From: Antedon mediterranea
Lineage: Eukaryota; Echinodermata; Crinoidea; Comatulida; Antedonidae
Assembly: GCF_964355755.1 (NCBI RefSeq)
Contig: NC_092670.1
Span: 13,949,201-14,013,200 of the forward strand
Length of the DNA: 64,000 bases
Direction: 5' to 3'
This document shows positions 55,332 through 64,000 of the stretch, one piece after another. Each line of letters begins with the position of its first letter. Positions within the stretch are counted from its first letter, which is position 1. Under the pieces are notes generated by a model. The model saw only the letters and a list, made by a program, of their open reading frames with translations, ran no database searches and had not been told where the DNA came from. The position numbers and the translations under genes were made by a program.

Positions 55332-55612
55332 CGCTTGGTTTCCACTGGGACGCTAGGCAACGGCATACGTAACATTTCCCACCAAGTCTGCAGTTTTGTC
55401 TTTTTTATATGTTAGTTTTCAATTTTTGTCTGAAAATTACAAATTTTGAGCTCAAGTGTTATACGTATGAAACGCCATATGTGCCAAAATATTTATATAT
55501 TTTTACTAATTTCGGTCTAGAACCAAGGCTACGACATACGTAGTGAGTTCACTCACAGGCGACAGTTTGGATGATCATCACGTGGTGATTGGTCGTTGCG
55601 GCGTACAAGTGG
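55332..55612. mobile_element. CCAAT-family MITE, copy 7 (diverged, probably interrupted)
   Basis: The left end CGCTTGGTTTCCACTGGGACG is at 55332. A related block at about 55520-55612 carries AGAACCAAGGCTACG, GGCGACAGTTTGG and GTGATTGGTCG. The 140 bp between do not match the family, suggesting a later insertion or two separate fragments. Confidence 0.5.
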
Positions 55613-56018
55613 ACAATAATTAATTAGGAACGTAAAAGAACGATTTAAAATTGTTGTTAAAATGCTACGAAACTAATCATTTTGATTCAAAGAAATAATA
55701 AAAGATAGTATTAACAATTTGCATATTTTGCGTATTATAGTTGTAACTTAGTCAATGTTACATTAATGTTGAATAACATACAAAGCAAGTAAAAAAAGTC
55801 TGAAACAGACATGTCTACATTAATTTGGTCAATAATCTTATTAAATATGATAAATACATGTAAAACAAAGTTCAGTAAAAAAAGATATCAGACAATCATA
55901 GTTGAATCAGTATTCTATCTGAAATTCATATTCCGCGCTAAATGCAAATAATGTCAGATGTAATCGTCAAGTTCAGTCAGGCGTAATTAACGTTCAATCA
56001 GACGTAATCGCAGTTCTG

Positions 56019-59000
56019 TCAAACGTAATCAGGGTTTTCTAATTCAGACGCATGTTCTAAGTATGCCGAATTCACATGCCCTCCGTTCATTTGTGTAGGT
56101 GTATAAGTAATTTCTATATCCCTTGAATCGTTAGATGACGTTCGTGAAATTGCCATATCATCACGAAGTTCTTCTATTCGGTTGCTCAAGTTTCCCATTG
56201 TCTGGACAATCAAAGCTAGCTTATTCTCAATACCCTGTACGTCATCATTTGGTAAATCTGGTTGTTTTGCAGACAATGTTTTTGGTTGGCGGGAAAGTTG
56301 TTCCATTAACTCGAAGCGAAGACTTGAAATGTCTTTCTTTATCTCGTCAAGTTCACCTACAAAATAATAGCTGATAATTAATTTCAATTAAAATAGAAGC
56401 TAAGTCTAAAGCTAGTAAGATAAGTAGAACAGTGCAGGCCTACGTGTCATTTCGTATGCGAGGACAGAATAACCAACATGCGCCACCAACCTTCGTTTAC
56501 TTCATCGTTTGCCTTATCCTGTTGCAGCTTAAACAGATAACGTTTGACAACCGATTTCATTATTGCCTGAAAATAGAGGGGACAATTAGCAGAAAAATCT
56601 TACAGACTGTTAGTACTATATTAATTATCATAATCTGCGAGATAGGCATATTATATTAGAGTTAAATATGAGTATCTAAGTAAAACATATTGCCTCTCTT
56701 TTGCAAGAGTCTCTTCCGAATAATGGGTTTCCCAAGAGGGGTTGTACTGTGTAAATAATGCATTATAAGTAAATGCTCCTTAGTTAAATGTAAATATTAG
56801 TTTGTAGAAACCACACACAAAATAATTAGGACAATGGATATTGTCAATAAAGATTTGAAATCTTAATTACGTTCAACTAACTTTTATGGAAACAACAATT
56901 GTGAAAAAACAATAGTATTGCTAATATGCTAAAAATAGAATGTACTGTTCAGGAAAAAAAAGAATGAATTGTGTTAAGTACTGTATTGTAATTGAGTGGC
57001 CTATTTCAAATGAAAAATAGAGAAGTGCCAACATTTTCCTAATAATAATAACAATCAAAATTGATATAGCGCCAATTCCAAAAGCATTATCACAAAGGCG
57101 CATTGTATTCTGCAATTTGCTAAATAAATGAGTTACAGTAATCTGACATTAGTAAGAAATGGCGCGAACGAGATGTGATGGAAATCTTGTACAGACCATC
57201 CCATCATTAGAATTAAAGATAGAGAGGGGATCAGGGTCTATTTTAGATATGTTTTTATGTTATAAATAAAAATATAAAAAACCTGATGATCGTCTTCTAC
57301 ATTAGGACGAAATCTTGAACCCATGACATTAAAAACTCCGTTTCTCTAAAAATAGAAAAATCGAGGAAACATTATTTTTCGTAATAAACTAGTCCTGATA
57401 GTCATATTTCCACTCTAATAAGATGCTGTAGGCATTTCGTGTTAAAAGCGAAAAAATATGTGTTTTATGGTAATTTTGGGGTGCTGAATTCAAATCTGCT
57501 GTTTACCCGGCTCAATTTTTAGATCTTCACCCTTAAAATGTGAAAACAAAATGGCCGCCATTTCAGACTTATTTTGGCTTATAACTTGACTTTTAAGTGA
57601 CGTAGCAAGTTAAAAATGGTGTCTGTGCCCATGTTTGTGATACTGAGGATTCCAAATATATTGTTATTAAAGTTGTAAATATTCTATTTCAGCCGCCATG
57701 TTGAAATCCAAGATGGCCGCCATTTTAAACGTATTTTGGCTTATAACTTGACTTTTAAGTGACGTAGCAAGTTAAAAATGGTGTCTATACCTATGTTTGT
57801 GATAGTGAAGATTCCAAATATATTGTTATTAAAGTTGTAAATGTTCTATTTCAGCCGCCATGTTGAAATCCAAGATGGCTGCCATTTTAAACGTATTTTG
57901 GCTTATAACTTGAGTTTTAAGTGACGTAGCAAGTTAAAGATGGTTTCTATACCTATGTTTGTGATACTGAGGATTCCAAATATATTGTTATGAAAGTTGT
58001 AAATATTCTTTTTCGGCCGCCATGTTGAAATCCAAGATGGCCGCCATCGTTTTAAACGTATTTTGGCTTATAACTTGACTTTTAATTAACATAGCAAGTT
58101 AAAAATGGTTTTTATACCATAAAAGTATGGTTGCACCTAGAACAAATTGCAACAGAATTTCTTTTTGTTTTGTCTAGTTGATATGGTCCAAATTAACATC
58201 ATATCCAATGTTTACCAAAATCGGACATCGGGAAGAAGTGGGTTCATTAGCATAAATTAAAAAGGCCATTTACCATTTTGAAGCCTTGTATATTATCTCC
58301 TTAACGGTTTAACTTATAGACCACCTACTGTAAGTGCATTACGAGTAGTTATAAATGTATAGGATATTTTAATTATCATACGTACCTATATATTATGTTA
58401 TAACTGCTTAAATGACATTATCCTATGCTAAAAAATGTAGAAACATTCTGTTGAAATGAACATCATATCCAAAATTTACCAAAATCGGACATCAAGAAGG
58501 GGGTTAATTAGCATAAATTCAAAATGGCTGCTATTTACTGTACCATTTTGAAGCTCCGCATCTCCTTAACAGTACATCCAAAGTACATATAGATAAAAAT
58601 TGTAATTGTTGGCGCCGTCAAAATACTTATGGAAACCTTCAAAGCTAAAATGTCTTTCTTTTGCCAGGAATCAAAGCTATCCAAAAGTTTCACCTTATAG
58701 GCACAGCAAATCTACTGGCTTTTCTGATGTCTTGTTAATTTTTGGACTGAACAGAAGATGTATGTTTTGAATTCATAAGGGATAGGTGTAATTGATTAAA
58801 ACTTAAACGACGCGACCAGTTGATACAGTTGGCCGGCTGCCGAGACTAAACACGCAGGTTGCGTAGTTGATATGTGACGTAACAACTCGCGGAACATGGC
58901 TGCTGAGACGTCAATATACTATTATTTTTTGCCCTTGTTTAGTGTTTATTCTTAAAATTCATGAAAGTGATATAGCCTATCGTGTGCGGCCCATCAAGAA

Positions 59001-59345
59001 ACATTAGTGTGCCAAATGTGAGCACATACCATTCAGTGGTTTCGGAGGAGATACGTAAAATTACTCGACAAATTTAGTAGCAGCAATATATATATATCCA
59101 CCAGTATACAGTAGGCACAGCTATGTACAGATACATTCAGCCATACCCCGCCGAGAGTCTGTCCAATGGAATTGGAACAATACAATGAAGGCCCCAGTGG
59201 TCTAATGGTTTAGAACATCTGCATATCAAGCAGAAGGTTCCGGGTTCGAATCTTAGTTAGGGCTTTCTCTCATTCTCAATAACATTCTCATTCATTATAT
59301 CACCGGGCGGATTAGAATTTATTCTGTGCCTGTGATGTTTATATA

Positions 59346-59383
<38 letters not shown>

Positions 59384-62300
59384 TATATAAATCCAAAGGT
59401 AAATTACTGAAAAAATGTCAATGCTGTGGGTATCATGTGGCTGGATCTCAATGGAGATACAAAAAAAACCGAAAAACTAAAGCAAAACGATAAAGTAAAA
59501 CAGCCAGAAAAGTTAGCAGAGCTTTCGGGCAACACTAGCCCTTCATCTGTAAGGCCTATATATATATGTGTGTGTGTGTGTGTTTAAAATAGGCGTCATA
59601 TTGGATTTCAACATGGCGGCTGTTTACAACTTTAATAACAATATATTTGGAATCCTCAGTCTCACAAACATAGGTATAGACATCGTTTTTAACTTTCTAT
59701 GTTACTTATAAGTCAAGTTATAAGCCAAAATACGTTTTAAATGGCGGCCATCTTGGATTTCAACATGGCGGCTGAAATAGAATATTTACAACTTTTTAGT
59801 AACAATATATTTAGAATCTTCAGTATCACAAACATAGGTAAAGACATCATTTTTAACCTACTATGTTACTTAAAAGTCAAGTTAATAAGGCAAAATACGT
59901 TTTAAATGGCGGCCATCTTGGATTTCAACATGGCGGCTGAAATAGAACATTTACAACTTTCATAACAATATATTTGGAATCCTCAGTATCACAAACATAG
60001 GTATAGAAACCATCTTTAACTTGCTACGTCACTTAAAACTCAAGTTATAAGTCAAAATACGTTTTAAATGGCGGCCATCTTGGATTTTAACATGGCGGCT
60101 GAAATAGAACATTTACAACTTTAATAACAATATATTTGGAATCTTCACTATCACAAACATAGGTATAGACACCATTTTTAACTTGCTACGTCACTTAGAA
60201 GTCAAGTTATAAGCCAAAATAAGTCTGAAATGGCGGCCATTTTGTTTTTCACATTTTAAGGGTGAAGATCTAAAAATTGAGCCGGGTAAACAGCAGATTT
60301 GAATTCAGCACCCCGAAATTACCCTAAAACACATGTTTTTTTTTTGCTTTTAACACGAAATGCCTACAGCATTTCATTTTTCTCAAATCTGGACTAGTCT
60401 ATAAAACGTGTTTCCGCGTAAAATAATACTTAAGCTCTTGCAGCAGCCCAAATAATAATACTCGTAATGATTATGATACCCGCGACAACAATTCAATTGA
60501 ATTGGTATCTTAGTCGCTACTGTATTATGCGATACCATGGTGATTTCACTTAGGCTCAAGCTTACCCATGGCATTGTTAATGTTTCCAAAATCCATGTGA
60601 AGTTAAGCGTCAAGCAAGCGTATCTTATACTTCTACATCTTACATTTTTCACAATTTCGTAATTTTAAGGCACCACTGCTGCTCTGTAGTATATAGCCCT
60701 GTTACTTTCCAACCTACTTTATGTCTATACTTTGAATGAATTGAAATAAAATAAATATCAATCGTAACAAAAAGGTAGCTCTCAACTTACTCTGTCAGAA
60801 ATTGACGATCGGGCTCGTGTTCTCATTGGTATACCATGTGTCGAATCTTTCCTTTTGATTTGATTTGCAAACCACTTGTAGATGTATAAAAACGATTTCG
60901 GACTTGGAATTAAATTAAACGGAATTGGTAAAGTAGCGTTATGGTCGAAGAAAGAAATCCATAATTGTGCTCGAGCAAACTTCCACTCCACATCCTCATC
61001 GTTCTGTCAAAGGAGATAAATAGTAATAATAAAGTTACATAATTATACCGAAGCATTCTTTAGTGTTATTCATTTAAAAATATATTGTTCCTCAAATTTA
61101 AATCTTTAGCGGTACGGTAAAAAATACTACATTTTCAACTAATAACCAACAATTACTAATTTAGGTATCCCTCCAATTAAAGACCGCTTTATTGCCGCCC
61201 TGAATGATCGCCTATCTTATCTTATACCATTACCAATATTTCTGTTCTTTAGTATCATAGCTCATGTCGTTTTATGGGTGGTCCAATTTTAAAGCTTGTA
61301 GCTTATTTTGATGTCCCTCCACACTTCTTTGCATTCTATAATTATACTCTGTATTCAATGAACAGACAAATAAATAAACAGACAAACAAACCAGTTCCCT
61401 TCCAATTAGAGACTCCTTCCAATTAGAGACCAAGGTTTTGGTGGAACTAACTAAACATTTTCATTTAAATGGATAGGACAGGAAAGCAAGATAACCATTC
61501 TGACATTTAATTTGCCTCTAAATATAGTGCACTTTTTTATTTTTAAAAGGAGGGTAACTTAAGACCACTTCTGTTGCCAGTCTAGAAGGAACTAAGCCAA
61601 ATAAAAGTGGTATTTAATTTTGGAGGGAGACCTGTAACTGATGGTTTGTGCTGTAAACTTGCCTCGATCTCCTGATATGAGTTAGACATCATAGCAATTA
61701 GCATATTCAGCATTACCAGAACCATCACGACATGATAAACAGCGAATAGGATTGTACCGACTACATTTGTTATGTTGTAATTATCATCATCAGCAGACGG
61801 TTGCACTATGGGATCATCTTTACCAACTAACCCGAATAAAGCCCAGAACAATGTTAAAAACGTACTGCTAATTCTGAAGACAAGAAAAGCACAAATGATA
61901 CTGATTATAAAAATTCCCAGAAAAAAATTTTTTTCTAAAACTGTTAGCGTCTGACGTGTTATTCACTTCGACCAAAATTGGATAAAAAACAATTATTTAC
62001 CTGAAAAACATTTAAAATTCTCAGACAATTGGGGTTTGCTTCAAATTAAATTTACTACCAAATCAGGGATGTCAGTCTATTCTTCAAAGCTCTAATTATG
62101 AGTTATATTACCAAGTACATCATCTGTTTATTACGGACAAAATTTCTACTTACGAACCAAATGCCTTTTCAACGCCGTCACTCTTCCCGCTGTCTAACGG
62201 ATAATACCAATACAAGTTATACATTGCACAGAGAAACGCTACTAAAACAAGACCAAACACAATTCCGAAGCGTAGAATGTCACCAAGCATACGACCTAGA

Positions 62301-63664
62301 GAGATCTGCAAAGGGCCTAAGAATTCGCTAGCTGCTAGAACTTCGGTTACTCTCGTGAAACTTAGCACATTCGCTAGAGCGTAAAGACCTTCTGCTAAAA
62401 ACACTGGATCACATGGGTTCCAGCAATTACGGTCTGGAAAGAATGAATGAAAGAAATAAAGTAAGTTATGTTAAATATTCACATTTTTTTTGCAGCGTCA
62501 TTAGCAATGACTGTTGGAATTGAACGATTGACTGATTGATTATAATATATACCAACGATGTCACTTCTTTCTATGAATGCTATACATTAGAAAGACTTCA
62601 TATAGTCTTATTTATAGATTTGACAAAAGCATAACTTAGACTTCATGCCCTCCCAACATCAACAACTTTGGTTTACCTGGAGTAAATTGATTTTAGTTTG
62701 TTAGTATTTATTTGTTAGTATTCCAGGTACACCTTAAACCTAGCCAGTGCATAATGGATAACATCTTACCTACAGACAGATAATACATATGATTCGTAGC
62801 TGTGCCTCCTGTGGTGTTTTCTAATGTTAAGTTTGCGCATGCAAACGGATCATCCTTGTAAAAATCGATTGCCTGTCTCGCTGCGCGATACGAGATGAAT
62901 TTGAGAATAAAGCTGGTGAAATAGAGGTTTAACATGGCGATATCTAACCAGTTCCAGAACGATGATAAGTATATACGACTACCTTCTAGCCACACTTGTT
63001 TCAATTCGTTCCAAAACATTCCTATAACAAATTAATAAAGAGTTATTTTTTAATATATTATATAGTTTGGTATCTTTATTTCACTTTCAAAAAAACATGC
63101 CCCGGCAGAGATATGGAGGAAAAACGTATACTAGGCCGCCACACTCTCCATGATGGGAAGAATCATATAATAAGGTACCCACACAAACAAGAAAAGAATC
63201 ATTGTAGTTTTTTACTTGAGAAAATCTGAATCTATAATAATTTTGTTAAGTAGAATTGAAATTGTAATTCTCCTCACCGGCCATATCCTGAATTTAAGCA
63301 TTTGCTCAATTGGTGGTAAGATAAATTAGCGTGTGTTTTGTTAACTTATGTTAGACATTTCTCCAGAGAACGGGAGACACTCACCTACTAAAAATATCAT
63401 TATAATAATGTCAAAGATATTTGGTCCAGTGTCACGCAGCAATCTATTGTTACTATCACACACTTCATAAAGATTAATAGCGTCGTCGAGGGCGCTACAA
63501 CTTTTGTTCATCATTACGTCACAAAAGATTTCGGTTGTGCTAAGTGTTTCTGAAAACTGTGTTTCTGCGAACGTTGATTGAAAGAATAGAAGTGATAGGT
63601 AGATTAAGTAAGTCCCAGAATGCATTATAAACTTGACTAATGGAGTTCGAACAAATTTTCCAAT
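56019..63664 (-). CDS. TRPC: TRPC-type cation channel, paralogue B (3' part; 5' exons off the right edge)
   Basis: Eight exons: 63385-63664, 62770-63021, 62154-62433, 61663-61873, 60791-61003, 57283-57345, 56491-56566 and 56019-56356. They give 570 aa from just before S1 to the stop. Visible: pre-S1/S1 ([19 protein letters not shown]), S2-S3 ([20 protein letters not shown]), [15 protein letters not shown], an intact pore-helix LFW (279-281 of the partial protein), S6 [14 protein letters not shown] box [16 protein letters not shown], a calmodulin/IP3R-binding-like segment around the 21-codon exon and [13 protein letters not shown], and a C-terminal coiled coil ([16 protein letters not shown]) with a longer tail ending ELENPDYV. 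Intron phases match paralogue A, with the 57283-57345 exon extra. The intron after exon 61663-61873 has a GC donor (GAG|GCAAGT). The ankyrin and linker exons should lie beyond 64000. Confidence 0.95.
58200..58580. repeat. Two-copy repeat in the fold-back loop
   Basis: ACCAAAATCGGACATC, TTAGCATAAATT and CCATTTTGAAGC followed by CTCCTTAACGG/CAG occur at about 58215-58305 and again at 58478-58572. Confidence 0.7.
59190..59262 (+). tRNA. tRNA-like sequence or SINE head, anticodon-like ATC
   Basis: The A-box TGGTCTAATGG and B-box GGTTCGAATC are correctly spaced. The stem TCTGC/GCAGA closes the 7-nt loop ATATCAA, placing T at 33 and ATC at 34-36. The acceptor pairing GCCCCAG with TTAGGGC has one mismatch plus a wobble; the T stem is weak (one mismatch, two wobbles). 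An ATC anticodon is not the normal Asp decoder (GTC). I favour a tRNA-derived SINE head or pseudogene over a working tRNA. It sits in the loop of the fold-back element. Confidence 0.45.
59342..59394. repeat. (TA)n palindrome
   Basis: TATATACTGTATATA, a run of about 12 TA dinucleotides, then TATACAGTATATA. The whole is a single perfect palindrome that could extrude as a cruciform. Confidence 0.9.
59514..59550 (-). other. Hammerhead-like motif
   Basis: The minus strand reads ACAGATGAA, then GGGC-loop-GCCC, then GAAAGCTCTGC. This matches the order box 1, stem II, GAAA, stem III of hammerhead ribozymes in retroelements, except that box 1 is CAGATGA instead of CUGAUGA. The other half of stem III and a cleavage site are not seen nearby. 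Confidence 0.35.
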
Positions 63665-64000
63665 CTGTCAAAAAAAGTAGAAAATAGTTAGATTAATATT
63701 TGGCAAGTTGAAAGGCGACAGAGGGCGGGCTAAAAAGTGATAGAGGGCGTGATTATTCAGTAAATATCAGAACCATATATAAAAGATAATAGAAAAAAAA
63801 CTCGAGATTAAGCTTTTTTGACCTTTTGACTTTATGTCAACAATATGTGGTCTGTTTCATAGCTATATTTATCACAAAAAAAATCAGGACGATAATTATC
63901 GTGCAAGCAAACACATTTGTATTTTTGCAAGTAATGAGAGTATGTCAGCGAACCGTGAGTAATTTGATTGTCGCTTGTGGTAAACTATTGCATTATACTA
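63665..64000. other. Intron of TRPC-B running off the window
   Basis: A strong acceptor (TTTTTTTGACAG, minus strand) ends this intron at 63665. The next upstream exon, homologous to TRPC-A exon 3, is not in the remaining 336 bp. Confidence 0.8.

Larger units (their letters stand above)
45781..56018. other. Ten-kilobase intergenic stretch between the TRPC genes
   Basis: I find no protein-coding exon. Listed separately are a two-copy duplication (46434-47164), a degenerate repeat (47777-48210), a SINE (48815-49124), paired MITEs (51900-52273), a CTAACACTAATC array (53590-53740) and a diverged CCAAT MITE (55332-55612). About 49990-50240 holds two units of a repeat with CTTTTGGTTGAATTTA and CCTTTATTTATCTTTTTATA that also occurs near 36740. 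A G-run lies near 51768. A non-coding first exon of TRPC-A may lie here. Confidence 0.5.
57423..60372. mobile_element. 2.95-kb fold-back element with long inverted arms of 162-bp units
   Basis: The outer ends ATGCTGTAGGCATTTCGTG (57423) and the inverted CACGAAATGCCTACAGCAT (to 60372) bound arms of about 700 and 780 bp. Each arm has about four 162-bp units. In the left arm GCCGCCATGTTGAAATCC recurs at 57692, 57854 and 58016. In the right arm CATGGCGGC recurs at 59612, 59764, 59929 and 60091. Each unit carries two YY1-like motifs (AACATGGCGGC and AAATGGCGGCC). The loop of about 1.45 kb holds a tRNA-like segment, a (TA)n hairpin and two copies of an AAAATCGGACATC segment. The whole lies in one TRPC-B intron. 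No transposase frame is seen. Confidence 0.85.

Noticed and set aside
56135-56374. Plus-strand ORFs at 56135-56374
   Set aside because: Antisense shadow of the last coding exon of TRPC-B.

Overview
This is an AT-rich window of animal nuclear DNA. Its genes are split by GT-AG introns, it has two GC-AG introns, and it is crowded with small transposons, SINEs, minisatellites and long inverted repeats. The genes are metazoan (FAF2, ELP6 and two TRPC channels). An invertebrate deuterostome, perhaps an echinoderm, is my weak inference from the low GC, the tRNA-derived SINEs and the striking excess of the word TAGGCCTA. No marker gene proves the lineage.

Layout. 1-10130 is repeat territory. It holds a Penelope-like fold-back, a tandem 447-bp duplication, and a 7295-bp transposon (2619-9913) that inserted at a TA in the second duplicate. 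The first duplicate preserves the empty site. 10131-20226 holds CCAAT-containing MITEs, two dead non-LTR retrotransposon pieces (one with a nested TTAA-flanked insertion) and no convincing host gene. 20245-20598 encodes a small predicted membrane glycoprotein whose stop codon lies inside the first unit of a 39-bp minisatellite (20558-21649). 21650-25600 is non-coding with degenerate tandem repeats.

The gene-rich centre is a head-to-head pair. ELP6 (25713-28858, minus, 7 exons, 263 aa) and FAF2/UBXD8 (29049-34532, plus, 10 exons, 448 aa) have start codons only 190 bp apart, so they probably share a bidirectional promoter. Their jobs are unrelated: tRNA wobble-uridine modification by Elongator for ELP6, ER/lipid-droplet protein degradation with p97 for FAF2.

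The right third holds two TRPC cation-channel genes in tandem on the minus strand. TRPC-A (39173-45722) is complete at 10 exons and 899 aa. TRPC-B (56019-63664) consists of the last eight exons of a paralogue; its N-terminal ankyrin exons lie beyond the right edge. Intron phases match between the two wherever both are visible, which supports a tandem duplication. The 10 kb between them holds only repeats. One TRPC-B intron carries a 2.95-kb fold-back element made of 162-bp units rich in YY1-like motifs.

All exon coordinates were worked out by hand from open frame, splice sites and remembered family patterns. No alignment or transcript data were available.
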